This document shows, piece after piece, positions 1 through 8,600 of a DNA stretch of 64,000 nucleotides (positions are counted from its first letter, which is position 1; every line of letters starts with the position of its first letter). Location: assembly GCF_023955655.1 (NCBI RefSeq), contig NZ_JAMXHT010000004.1:186001-250000 (forward strand), read 5' to 3'. The translations under genes and the position numbers were made by a program. The notes below the pieces were generated by a model. The model was not told the origin of the DNA. It saw only the letters and a list, made by a program, of their open reading frames with translations, and made no database searches. Origin of the DNA: Ralstonia soli (GTDB taxonomy: Bacteria; Pseudomonadota; Gammaproteobacteria; Burkholderiales; Burkholderiaceae).

Positions 1-734
1 AGCGCTTTGGCGCCACTGAAATCATTCGAGGGGTCAACCTCACCATTGGCAAGGGTGAGCGCCACGCGCTCATCGGGCCGAACGGCGCCGGCAAGTCGAC
101 CACGTTCAACCTGATCTCGGGACGCTTTCCGGCCACGTCGGGCAGCGTGAAGCTGAATGGTGAAGAGATCAGCGGCCTGGCGCCGTTCGAAATCAATCGC
201 AAGGGCCTGTCGCGCAGCTTCCAGATCACCAACATCTTCCATCGGCTGTCGGTGTTCGAGAACCTGCGCTGCGCGGTGCTTTGGTCGCTGGGCTACAAGT
301 ACTCGTTCTGGCACAAGCTGGCCGAGCTGCGCGATGCACGCGAGCGCGCCGAGGAGGTGCTCGAGCAGATCGGCATGACGCACCGGCGCGATGCGGCTGC
401 GGGCCTGCTGACGTATGCAGAGCAGCGCGCGCTGGAAATCGGCATCACGATCGCGGGTGGCGCTGACGTGATCCTGCTCGACGAGCCGACCGCCGGCATG
501 AGCCGCTCAGAATCGGACCACGCAGTGGAGCTGATCCGCAAGGTGACGGTCGGCAAGACGCTGGTGATGGTGGAGCACGACATGAGCGTGGTGTTCGGCC
601 TGGCCGATCGCATCTCGGTGCTCGTCTACGGCGAGGTGATCGCCACCGATACGCCCGAGGCCATTCGCAACAACCGCCGCGTGAAGGAGGCCTACCTCGG
701 CACCACGCTGGACGAACCTGCAGGAGCGCATTGA
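1..734 (+). CDS. ABC transporter ATP-binding protein, LivG-like (5' end outside window)
   Basis: The reading frame is open from the first base, so the start lies outside the window. The Walker A motif GPNGAGKST is near base 80, the Walker B region reads LLDEPTAGM and the H-loop is MVEHDMSVV. The C-terminal tail resembles LivG/BraF ATPases of branched-chain amino acid or urea-type importers, which act at the inner face of the inner membrane. The signature motif is degenerate: LTYAEQ where LSGGQ or LSYGEQ is usual. It overlaps the next ATPase by the last base of its stop codon, so the two are translationally coupled. Substrate-binding protein and permeases presumably lie upstream. The family assignment is firm; the substrate is unknown. 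Confidence 0.9.
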   Translation, partial: RFGATEIIRGVNLTIGKGERHALIGPNGAGKSTTFNLISGRFPATSGSVKLNGEEISGLAPFEINRKGLSRSFQITNIFHRLSVFENLRCAVLWSLGYKYSFWHKLAELRDARERAEEVLEQIGMTHRRDAAAGLLTYAEQRALEIGITIAGGADVILLDEPTAGMSRSESDHAVELIRKVTVGKTLVMVEHDMSVVFGLADRISVLVYGEVIATDTPEAIRNNRRVKEAYLGTTLDEPAGAH

Positions 735-1453
735 TGGCAACCAACACTCCCATGCTCGAGGTGCGCGACCTGCACGCGTACTACGGCAAGAGCCACATCC
801 TGCACGGCGTCGACATGCACGTGGGCGAAGGCGAGATCGTCGCCCTGCTTGGGCGCAACGGGGTGGGGCGCTCGACGCTGGCCAAGTCCATCATGGGCAT
901 GGTCAAGCACGAAGGCGAGATCCTGCTGCGCGGCAAGAACGTGAGCGGCCTTCGCACCTTCGAGGTGGCGCACAAGGGCATCGGCTACGTGCCCGAGAAC
1001 CGCGACATCTTCCCCACGCTGACGGTGCGCCAAAACCTGTTGCTGGGTGAGAAGCGCAACCCCAGTCAGCCCAAACCGCGCTGGCAGCTTGAGGACATGT
1101 ACCAGATGTTCCCGCGCTTGAAGGAGCGCGAGAACACGGCCGCCGGCGTGCTTTCTGGCGGCGAGCAGCAGATGCTGACGCTGTGCCGCACGCTGATGGG
1201 CGACCCGGATTTCATCATCATCGATGAGCCGACCGAAGGCCTCGCGCCGCTGATCGTCACGCTGGTGGGGGAATACCTGAAGACGCTCAAGGAGCGGGGG
1301 ATTTCGGTGTTGCTGGTCGAGCAGAAGCTCGCCATTGCGCTGGATATTTCACAGCGTGTGTACGTGATGGGGCATGGCCAGATTGTGTTTGAGGGTACGC
1401 CTCAAGCGCTGAAGGCCGACGCCAAGGTTCGGCAGGAGTGGCTGGAGGTTTAA
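734..1453 (+). CDS. ABC transporter ATP-binding protein, LivF-like
   Basis: A 239-residue ATPase starting at the ATG that overlaps the TGA of the upstream LivG-like gene; an in-frame TTG lies one codon earlier. It has the LivF/BraG layout: Walker A region GRNGVGRST, intact signature LSGGEQQML, Walker B FIIIDEPTEGL and an H-loop in LLVEQKL. The Walker A lysine is replaced by arginine, which is unusual because this lysine contacts the ATP phosphates. It would pair with the upstream ATPase as a heterodimer powering uptake of a branched-chain amino acid or a similar carboxylate. A strong hairpin terminator follows 24 bp downstream, marking the operon end. Confidence 0.9.
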   Translation: MATNTPMLEVRDLHAYYGKSHILHGVDMHVGEGEIVALLGRNGVGRSTLAKSIMGMVKHEGEILLRGKNVSGLRTFEVAHKGIGYVPENRDIFPTLTVRQNLLLGEKRNPSQPKPRWQLEDMYQMFPRLKERENTAAGVLSGGEQQMLTLCRTLMGDPDFIIIDEPTEGLAPLIVTLVGEYLKTLKERGISVLLVEQKLAIALDISQRVYVMGHGQIVFEGTPQALKADAKVRQEWLEV

Positions 1454-1477
1454 CGCCGCACGTTGCTTGATGCTCGG

Positions 1478-1512
1478 AAAAGCCCGCACGAATGACCGTG
1501 CGGGCTTTTTTT
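1478..1512 (+). terminator. Rho-independent terminator after the ABC ATPase operon
   Basis: A perfect stem, AAAAGCCCGCACG paired with CGTGCGGGCTTTT, has a 6-nt loop (AATGAC) and ends in a run of T. Confidence 0.92.
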
Positions 1513-1633
1513 CGTGCGGCGGCAACCAGTTGACAAATTTCTCCTTGAAGTTCGGGCCGCGGCTCATTACGACATCGGGTGGGCCATGCGATTGAAATGG
1601 CCTTGTCGCCCACCCATACCCGATGGAGAAACC

Positions 1634-2911
1634 ATGCACAGAAACGTCTTCCGGCAGATGCTTTGCCGTGCAGCAGCGATTGCCCTTGTCTCATTGGCCT
1701 CTCCGATGTTGCACGCCGATGAGGACGCTCAGGCCAACGCCTTCAATGGCCGATGGGTCGCTACCTGGACGGCCAGTGCGGATCGCAATATCTATCCGAC
1801 TGCGCCCAAGAGTTTTCCTGCGGCAACGACGGTTCGCCAGATCGTCCATGCCAGCGTGGGCGGCAATCAGCTCCGCCTGCGGCTGAGCAATGAATTCGGC
1901 ACGGCCCCTGTGACGGTCGGCCCGGTGCATGTTGCACTGTCTGCGGGTGGTGCGAAAACCCTCCCAAACTCCGACCGCACCGTCACGTTCGGCGGAAAAA
2001 CCATCGCGACGCTCTATGCGGGCGCACCGCTGATCAGCGACCCGATCGATCTTCCCATTGCGCCGTTGTCGGACGTTGCCATCAGCCTCTTTCTGCCCAA
2101 CGCCACGCTCTTGGGAACGATTCACAACTATGCGGCGCAAACCGCGTATGTCTCCAGCGGAGACAACACCGCTGCGCCGGATCAGCCGTCTCCCACGCCT
2201 TACACCAGCCGGTTCTTCGTATCGGGCCTGTTGGTCAAGGCGCAGAATCAGCCGCGCACCGTCGTGGCGTTTGGCGACTCCATTACAGACGGGCAGAACT
2301 CAACCACCGATGCCAACAAGCGCTGGCCCGATGTGCTGTCGCGGCGCCTGAACGGCAACGGCCCGTGGGGCGCGTTTGCCGTGCTCAACCAGGGGATTGC
2401 CGGCAACCGGGTGCTGGCGGACCTGGCGGGTGTGAGCGCACTGGCACGCTATGACCGCGATGTGCTGAGCCTGCCCGGCGTGCAATGGGTGGTGTTGCTG
2501 GAGGGGATCAACGATATCGGCTTCCCAGGCGGCTCGCTAGCGCCCAATGCCAACTCCGTGTCTGCGGACGAGATCATCCGCGGCTACAAGCAGCTCATCG
2601 CGCGCAGCCGCGAGCACGGCATCAAGGTGATGGGCGGCACGCTGACACCGTTCAAGGGCTCGGAGGTGCCGTACCCGGCCTATTGGTCCAGCCAGAAAGA
2701 GACCACCCGCCAGGCCGTGAACAATTGGATCCGCACCAGCGGTGCCTTTGATGCGGTGGTCGACTTTGATGCCGCGCTGCGCGATCCCGCCAACCCGCAA
2801 AGCCTGCTGCCGGCGTTTGACAGCGGAGACCACCTCCACCCCAATGATGCCGGCTATGCGGCCATGGCCAATGCGATCAGCTTGCCGGTCCTTCGCGCCG
2901 TTGGCCCGTAA
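1634..2911 (+). CDS. Secreted SGNH/GDSL-family hydrolase
   Basis: The chosen ATG has a GGAG box 7 bp upstream and gives 425 residues beginning with a Sec-type signal peptide (basic MHRNVFR, hydrophobic stretch, likely cut after a HADE-type site near residue 27). An earlier in-frame start at 1514 would add 40 residues with no signal-like character. SGNH blocks are present: GDSITDG with nucleophile Ser216, the Asn block GINDIG, and DHLHP with Asp399 and His402. The long N-terminal half before block I is typical of secreted carbohydrate-esterase-like GDSL proteins. It probably hydrolyses an ester in the periplasm or outside the cell; the substrate is unknown. It stands alone between a terminator and convergent permease genes. 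Confidence 0.88.
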   Translation: MHRNVFRQMLCRAAAIALVSLASPMLHADEDAQANAFNGRWVATWTASADRNIYPTAPKSFPAATTVRQIVHASVGGNQLRLRLSNEFGTAPVTVGPVHVALSAGGAKTLPNSDRTVTFGGKTIATLYAGAPLISDPIDLPIAPLSDVAISLFLPNATLLGTIHNYAAQTAYVSSGDNTAAPDQPSPTPYTSRFFVSGLLVKAQNQPRTVVAFGDSITDGQNSTTDANKRWPDVLSRRLNGNGPWGAFAVLNQGIAGNRVLADLAGVSALARYDRDVLSLPGVQWVVLLEGINDIGFPGGSLAPNANSVSADEIIRGYKQLIARSREHGIKVMGGTLTPFKGSEVPYPAYWSSQKETTRQAVNNWIRTSGAFDAVVDFDAALRDPANPQSLLPAFDSGDHLHPNDAGYAAMANAISLPVLRAVGP

Positions 2912-2945
2912 GCGGCGGCGGCCTTCATGTGGCCTTAATGCAGCC

Positions 2946-4499
2946 TTAGTGCGCGGCGGGCGTCGTGGAATTTGCAACGACACCCTCGCCGGAGGCGGCT
3001 GCCGTTGGCATGACCGCCTCGTGCTTGAGATGCTCGACACTGAACTGCATCTGCGCGTACGGCACAAAGCGCGTCTTGAACTTCCACCGGTATCCCAGCC
3101 AGACCGCAACAAACACAAACACCCCGCAATACGTTGCGAGGAACGGGCCGATATTGTCGAGCGGGGCAAGCAGCGCCTTGGTGTTCTGTCCCAGGATGAT
3201 CCCCACGCACAGGACCGCCACCATGATCGGCCCGAACGGGAAGAACGGCGACCGATACGCCAGTTGCTGCACCGAATGCCCCTGGCTCACAAAGCCCTTG
3301 CGGAATCGATAGTGCGCCACAGCAATGCCGAACCACGCGATGAAGCACGTCACGGCCGACGTGTTCAGCAGCCACAGGTAGACCACCTGATCGCCAAACA
3401 ACGAGCTGAAGAAGCACAGCGCACCGACAGCGGAAGTGGCCACCAGCGCCCGGTGCGGCACGCCATTGGCCGATACCTTGGCAAACCAGCGCGGTGCCTG
3501 GCCTTCGAGCGAGAGGTCATACAGGATCCGCGTCGACACATACAGGCTCGACGTGCCGGACGAGAGCAGGGCGGTCAACACCACGGCATTCATCATGCCG
3601 GCCGCAAACGCCAGGCCGGCGTGCTGGAACACCAACGTGAACGGGCTCACGCCAACGTCGGTTGCTTCATTGCGCAGCAGGTTCGGATCGGTGTACGGCA
3701 GCAGCACGCCAATGATCAGGATCGCCAGCACGTAGAACAGCAGGATGCGCCAGAACGTCTGCCGAATGGCACGCGGGATGGTGCGCGAGGGGTTCTCTGC
3801 CTCGCCAGCGGCCACGCCGATGGTCTCGACGCCCTGGAATGAAAACCCCGCAATCATCGCTACACCAACCATAGCAGGCAGCCCGCCCACGAACGGCGCT
3901 TCGCCCACCTGGAAGTTCTGCCAGCCCGACTGCGGACCGCCGTGCATGATGCCGAAGATCATCGCCAGGCCGATCAACAGGAACACGACGATGGTCACGA
4001 TCTTGATCATCGAGAACCAGTATTCCGCCTCGCCAAAGCCGCGCACGGACACGGCATTCAGACCGAACATCAGCAGCAGGAATGCCGCGCTCCACACCAT
4101 GCCCGATACCCCCGGGAACCAGTACTTCATCACCAGTTGCGCGGCCGCCAGTTCAACGGCAACCGTCACCGCCAATGAAAACCAGTAGTTCCAGCCCAGC
4201 GCAAAGCCGAAACCTTCTTCCACATACAAGCGGCTATACGTCACAAACGAGCCCGACACCGGCAGATGCACCGCCAGTTCGCCCAGGCTCGTCATGAGGC
4301 AATACACCATCACGCCGATCAGTGTGTAGGTCAGCAGGGCGCCACCGGGGCCGGCCGTTGCGATCGACGCGCCGGATGCCACGAACAGGCCCGTGCCGAT
4401 GGCGCCGCTCAGGGCGATCATCATGATGTGTCGCGAGCGCAGGCGCCGGCGCAGTTGGGATTGGGCTTCAAGCCCGGTCGGGGTGATGGGTGTATGCAT
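2946..4499 (-). CDS. LysP-like amino acid permease (APC superfamily, AAT family)
   Basis: A 517-residue integral membrane permease with about 12 predicted helices. The conserved first-helix motif GTGLFVASGAS is followed by GWNYW, SVRGFGEAEYWFS and GFSFQG, the hallmarks of the AAT family of proton-driven amino acid importers. The start was set by alignment to its neighbour: a longer frame to 4556 only adds a non-conserved leader. The ribosome binding site is weak. It is a diverged paralogue of the gene just upstream on the same strand, 75 bp away. Where the neighbour follows LysP closely, this copy differs (IMMIALSGAIG; GVETIGVAAGEAENPS), suggesting a changed substrate. It ends convergent to the SGNH hydrolase gene. 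Confidence 0.9.
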   Translation of the reverse strand: MHTPITPTGLEAQSQLRRRLRSRHIMMIALSGAIGTGLFVASGASIATAGPGGALLTYTLIGVMVYCLMTSLGELAVHLPVSGSFVTYSRLYVEEGFGFALGWNYWFSLAVTVAVELAAAQLVMKYWFPGVSGMVWSAAFLLLMFGLNAVSVRGFGEAEYWFSMIKIVTIVVFLLIGLAMIFGIMHGGPQSGWQNFQVGEAPFVGGLPAMVGVAMIAGFSFQGVETIGVAAGEAENPSRTIPRAIRQTFWRILLFYVLAILIIGVLLPYTDPNLLRNEATDVGVSPFTLVFQHAGLAFAAGMMNAVVLTALLSSGTSSLYVSTRILYDLSLEGQAPRWFAKVSANGVPHRALVATSAVGALCFFSSLFGDQVVYLWLLNTSAVTCFIAWFGIAVAHYRFRKGFVSQGHSVQQLAYRSPFFPFGPIMVAVLCVGIILGQNTKALLAPLDNIGPFLATYCGVFVFVAVWLGYRWKFKTRFVPYAQMQFSVEHLKHEAVMPTAAASGEGVVANSTTPAAH

Positions 4500-4531
4500 A
4501 GCAGGTGACGCCGCTGGTGGGCGCCCAAATG

Positions 4532-4566
4532 AAAACGCCCGCCGAATGCAAGGCAAACGGCAGGCG
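4532..4566 (-). terminator. Terminator following lysP
   Basis: On the minus strand CGCCTGCCG pairs with CGGCGGGCG (one G-T wobble) across a 13-nt loop and is followed by TTTTC. It separates the two tandem permease genes, so the downstream copy may have its own promoter or rely on read-through. Confidence 0.6.
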
Positions 4567-4574
4567 AGGCGGTG

Positions 4575-6113
4575 TTATTGCTGTGTGGGCTGAGCGACGG
4601 TGGGCAGTTCGGGGCCGGGGTCCTGGCCGGCCAGCGGATCGCGTACCACGGGCGGGCGCGGGAAGTGCATGTCGTGGTAACGGACGATGCCGCCGCCCCG
4701 CACCAGCCGGTAGCCGATCCAGATCAGAATGAAGACCGGGATGCCGATATAGGTGGCAATCACCGCAGGCCAGTCGATCGTACCGCTGGTGAACGCCTGA
4801 TAGTTCTGGCCGAGCGTGATGACCAGGCAAAGCCCGAACGCAAACAGCGGCCCGTACGGGAAGAACTTCGAGCGATACGGCAACTGCGACGGATCATGCC
4901 CCTGCGCGACCAGCCCCTTGCGGAAGCGGTAGTGGCTGATGGCAATGCCGAGCCACGCCACGAAACCCGTCATGCCCGACGTGTTGAGCAGCCACAGATA
5001 GACCGTCTTGTCGCCATACAGCGAGCTGAGGAAACACAGCGCACCAACGGCAGTCGTGGCCAGCAGCGCATTGCGCGGCACGCCGTTCTTGCTGAGTTGC
5101 GCGAAGATGCGCGGCGCGCGGCCTTCGGTGGCCAGGTTGTAAAGCATGCGCGTGGACGCATACATGCCCGAGTTGCCGGCGGAGAGCACGGCGGTCAGGA
5201 TCACCGCATTCATCAGCCCGGCCGCAAACGCCAGGCCGGCATGCTTGAACACCAGCGTGAACGGGCTCACGCCAATGTTGGTGACTTCCGTCGAGAGCAG
5301 ATTCGGATCGGTGTACGGCACCAGCACACCGATGATGAAGATCGCCAGCACATAGAACAGCAGGATGCGCCAGAACACCTGCTTGACTGCGCGCGGAATG
5401 GTGCGCGCCGGGTCCGCCGATTCACCTGCCGCCACGCCAATCAGCTCCGTCCCCTGGAACGAGAACCCCGCGATCATCGCCACCCCGATCATCGCGGGCA
5501 GGCCGCCCACGAACGGCGCATCACCCAGCGTCAGGTTCTGCAGGCCCGACTGCGGGCCGCCCTTCATGATCCCGAAGATCATCGCAAGGCCGATGCCGAT
5601 GAACAGGATGACGGTGACGACCTTGATGAGCGCGAACCAGTATTCGGCCTCGCCAAAGCCACGTACCGAGATGGCATTGAGCAGGAACATGATGAGGAGG
5701 AACACCGCGCTCCACAGCACGCCCGGCACGTCAGGAAACCAGTAATGCATGACGAGCTGCGCAGCCGCCAGTTCAACGGCAATCGTCACCGCCCAGTTGT
5801 ACCAGTAGTTCCAGCCCAGCGCGAAGCCGAAGCCTTCGTCCACATACAGCGCGCCATACGTGGCGAACGAGCCGGAAACGGGCATGTAGGCGGCCAGTTC
5901 GCCCAGGCTGGTCATCAGGAAATAGACCATCGCCCCGATCAGGATGTAAGCGGCGAGTGCGCCACCTGGGCCTGCCTGCGAGACCGATGCGCCCGAGGCG
6001 ACAAAGAGCCCGGTACCGATCGATCCGCCAATGGCGATCATGGTGAGATGGCGCGCGCGCAAAGTGCGGCGCAAGCCCGGCGTCTCTACAGACGGGGAAG
6101 CATGTTCTGACAT
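4575..6113 (-). CDS. lysP: Lysine-specific permease LysP
   Basis: A 512-residue AAT-family permease that follows the remembered E. coli LysP sequence closely along its length. Matching stretches include the N-terminal GLRRTLRARHLTMIAIGGSI, the block MTSLGELAAYMPVSGSFATY, GFSFQGTELIGVAAGES, and the C-terminal GIPVFILIWIGYRLV. It would import lysine with protons across the inner membrane. The start codon is the first ATG before the conserved GLRR stretch; no strong ribosome binding site is visible. It lies divergent from the beta-oxidation genes across a 369-bp gap. The assignment is strong by family, but substrate specificity is inferred. Confidence 0.88.
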   Translation of the reverse strand: MSEHASPSVETPGLRRTLRARHLTMIAIGGSIGTGLFVASGASVSQAGPGGALAAYILIGAMVYFLMTSLGELAAYMPVSGSFATYGALYVDEGFGFALGWNYWYNWAVTIAVELAAAQLVMHYWFPDVPGVLWSAVFLLIMFLLNAISVRGFGEAEYWFALIKVVTVILFIGIGLAMIFGIMKGGPQSGLQNLTLGDAPFVGGLPAMIGVAMIAGFSFQGTELIGVAAGESADPARTIPRAVKQVFWRILLFYVLAIFIIGVLVPYTDPNLLSTEVTNIGVSPFTLVFKHAGLAFAAGLMNAVILTAVLSAGNSGMYASTRMLYNLATEGRAPRIFAQLSKNGVPRNALLATTAVGALCFLSSLYGDKTVYLWLLNTSGMTGFVAWLGIAISHYRFRKGLVAQGHDPSQLPYRSKFFPYGPLFAFGLCLVITLGQNYQAFTSGTIDWPAVIATYIGIPVFILIWIGYRLVRGGGIVRYHDMHFPRPPVVRDPLAGQDPGPELPTVAQPTQQ

Positions 6114-6482
6114 GGATGCAGAGTGGTCGATTCGGCTCGGATCGCGAACGGATTCGACGAAATGTGAAGAGACGTCCCCACGCCTGATGGGCGCCCCGGA
6201 TCGTCCCCAGCGACGAAATGCGCGACTCTATCAAAACCGTCACGCAGGAGGCAAAAAATCCAGGCTATGGCGCACGCGATCGGACTTGCCGTAACGCGCT
6301 TCGGGCCGGCAAAAAGTGGCGCCGTGCACCGCAAAAATAAAAATTGAACGACCGTGCTATTTTGTGTATTCTTTGTCGAAGTCGCGGCCTTACCGCGCGT
6401 TAAAAAAACATTCGAGAGACAGTTCAACCGCGGGGCACGGTGCGCCTGATCTGCCGGCCCTCGCATCACCAAAGGAACCAGC
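6114..6482. other. Divergent intergenic region between lysP and the beta-oxidation operon
   Basis: This 369-bp gap holds no convincing coding frame. The half next to lysP is GC-rich with no clear promoter seen. The half next to the fadB-like gene is AT-rich from about 6330 and carries the promoter/operator described separately, then an A-rich stretch and a leader of about 100 bp. An AAGGAA ribosome binding site precedes the ATG at 6483. Confidence 0.7.
6344..6372 (+). promoter_or_regulatory. Sigma-70-type promoter with overlapping TetR-like operator
   Basis: TTGAAC (-35), a 17-bp spacer and TATTCT (-10). The operator-like GAACGACCGTGC at 6346-6357 overlaps the -35 box and matches 10 of 12 bases of the perfect palindrome GAACGATCGTTC at 21589-21600. 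Repression by a TetR-family fatty-acid regulator, such as the beta-proteobacterial FadP type, is an inference. Confidence 0.6.
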
Positions 6483-8564
6483 ATGACTGCGGAGTACAAG
6501 GTCCAGGACGGCGTTGCCGTCATCACGCTCAGCAACCCGCCCGTCAACGGCCTTGGCCATTCCACGCGGCTGGGCATCGTCGAGGGCATGGTCAAGGCGG
6601 GCGATGATCCGAACGTCAAGGCGATCGTGATCACCGGTGCCGGTAAGGCCTTCTCGGGCGGCGCCGACATCCGCGAGTTCAACACGCCCAAGGCGACGCA
6701 AGAGCCGTCGCTGCACTCCGTCATCAAGGCCGTCGAGTCGAGCACCAAGCCGGTCGTCGCGGCCATCCATTCCGTGGCGATGGGCGGTGGGCTGGAACTG
6801 GCGATGGGTTGTAACTACCGCGTGGTCGCGCCGGGTGCGCAGATTGCGCTGCCGGAAGTCAAGCTGGGCATCCTGCCGGGCGCCGGCGGCACGCAACGCC
6901 TGCCGCGCGCGATTGGCCTGGAGCCCGCGCTGAACATGATTGTCTCGGGCACGCCCATCCTGTCGGAAAAGCTGGCCAAGAGCGGCCTGTTCGACCAGGT
7001 CATCGAAGGCGACCTGATGGCCGGCGCCATCGACTTCGCGCTCAAGGCCGCTGCCGAAGGCAAGCTGCCCAAGCTGCGCGATCGCAAGGTCCAGCACGAC
7101 AACCCGCAAGGTTTCCTGCAGTTCGCCCGCAATACCGTGGCGGCTGTCGCCAAGAACTTCCCGGCACCGGGCAAGTGCGTCGACGCCGTGCAAGCCGCCG
7201 TTGAAAAGCGCTTTGACGACGGCATCAAGTTCGAGCGCGAGCTGTTCATCGAGTTGGTGAACACGCCCGAATCGCGCGCGCTGCGCCACGCCTTCTTCGG
7301 CGAGCGTGCTGCCAGCAAGATCCCCGACGTGCCGGAAGACACGCCGGTGCGCAAGGTGGAGAAGGTTGCCGTGATCGGCGCAGGCACCATGGGCGGCGGC
7401 ATCTCGATGAACTTCCTGAATGCGGGCATTCCGGTCACGATGCTGGAAACCAAGCAGGAAGCGCTGGACCGCGGCGTCGCCACCATCCGCAAGAACTACG
7501 AGAACAGCGCCAAGAAGGGCAAGCTCACGCAAGAGAAGGTCGAGCAGCGCATGGCGCTCCTGACCCCGACGCTGTCCTACGACGACATCAAGGACGCTGA
7601 CCTCGTCATCGAGGCCGTGTTTGAAGAAATGGGCGTCAAGGAAGTCGTGTTCAAGAAGCTGGACGAGGTCGTCAAGCAGGGCGCGATCCTGGCGTCGAAC
7701 ACTTCCACGCTGGACGTGGACAAGATCGCCAGCTTCACCAAGCGCCCGCAAGACGTGGTCGGCATGCACTTCTTCAGCCCGGCCAACGTGATGAAGCTGC
7801 TGGAAGTCGTGCGCGGCAAAGAGACCGCCAAGGACGTGCTGGCGACCGTCATGAAGCTGGCCAAGGCCATCAAGAAGACGGCCGTTGTTTCCGGCGTGTG
7901 CGACGGCTTTATCGGCAACCGCATGATCGAGCAATACAGCCGCCAGGCCGGCTACCTGCTGGACGAAGGCGCGCTGCCGGAGCAGGTCGACAAGGCCATC
8001 GAAAAGTTCGGCTTTGCGATGGGCCCGTTCCGCATGGGCGATCTGGCCGGCAACGATATCGGCTGGGCCATCCGCAAGCGCCGCGCCGTGGACAAGCCGG
8101 ACATCGTCTACTCCAAGACGGCCGATCTGCTGTGCGAAATGGGCCGCTTCGGCCAGAAGACCGGCGGTGGCTGGTACGACTACAAGGCGGGCGACCGCAA
8201 GCCGTATCCGAACCAGCAGGTCAACGACATGATCGTGCAGCACTCGAAGGATCTGGGCATCACGCGCCGCAAGATCTCGGATGAGGAGATCGTCGAGCGC
8301 CTGGTGTTCGCGCTGGTGAACGAAGGCGCGAAGATCCTGGAAGAGGGCATCGCCTCCAAGGCGTCGGACATCGACATGGTGTACCTGACCGGCTACGGCT
8401 TCCCGCTGTTCCGCGGCGGCCCGATGCTCTACGCAGACACCGTCGGCCTGTACAACGTCGCGCAAGCCATGCACCGCTACAGCAAGGGCTACCACGGTGA
8501 AGCGTGGAAGGTCGCGCCGCTGCTGCAGAAGCTGGCCGACGAAGGCAAGGGCTTCAACGGCTAA
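6483..8564 (+). CDS. Bifunctional enoyl-CoA hydratase / 3-hydroxyacyl-CoA dehydrogenase (FadB/FadJ-like)
   Basis: A 693-residue two-part beta-oxidation enzyme. Residues 1 to about 190 form a crotonase fold with both catalytic glutamates in place (Glu105 in GLELA, Glu125 in LPEV) and the GAGGTQRLPR loop. Residues about 295-470 form the NAD-binding dehydrogenase domain (GAGTMG at 299-304, catalytic His429 in MHFFSP), followed by paired helical 3HCDH C-terminal domains. It hydrates enoyl-CoA and oxidises the 3-hydroxyacyl-CoA to 3-ketoacyl-CoA in the cytoplasm, feeding the thiolase encoded downstream. The start has an AAGGAA box. It is the first gene of a plus-strand series and sits behind the promoter at 6344. 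It may correspond to FadB' of Cupriavidus necator. Confidence 0.93.
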   Translation: MTAEYKVQDGVAVITLSNPPVNGLGHSTRLGIVEGMVKAGDDPNVKAIVITGAGKAFSGGADIREFNTPKATQEPSLHSVIKAVESSTKPVVAAIHSVAMGGGLELAMGCNYRVVAPGAQIALPEVKLGILPGAGGTQRLPRAIGLEPALNMIVSGTPILSEKLAKSGLFDQVIEGDLMAGAIDFALKAAAEGKLPKLRDRKVQHDNPQGFLQFARNTVAAVAKNFPAPGKCVDAVQAAVEKRFDDGIKFERELFIELVNTPESRALRHAFFGERAASKIPDVPEDTPVRKVEKVAVIGAGTMGGGISMNFLNAGIPVTMLETKQEALDRGVATIRKNYENSAKKGKLTQEKVEQRMALLTPTLSYDDIKDADLVIEAVFEEMGVKEVVFKKLDEVVKQGAILASNTSTLDVDKIASFTKRPQDVVGMHFFSPANVMKLLEVVRGKETAKDVLATVMKLAKAIKKTAVVSGVCDGFIGNRMIEQYSRQAGYLLDEGALPEQVDKAIEKFGFAMGPFRMGDLAGNDIGWAIRKRRAVDKPDIVYSKTADLLCEMGRFGQKTGGGWYDYKAGDRKPYPNQQVNDMIVQHSKDLGITRRKISDEEIVERLVFALVNEGAKILEEGIASKASDIDMVYLTGYGFPLFRGGPMLYADTVGLYNVAQAMHRYSKGYHGEAWKVAPLLQKLADEGKGFNG

Positions 8565-8600
8565 TGCGCGGCTGATCGACCAAGCGACTAAGCAACCGTC

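Noticed and set aside
4572-6110. Open frame of 512 codons on the plus strand
   Set aside because: It mirrors lysP almost base for base and has a composition typical of antisense translation.
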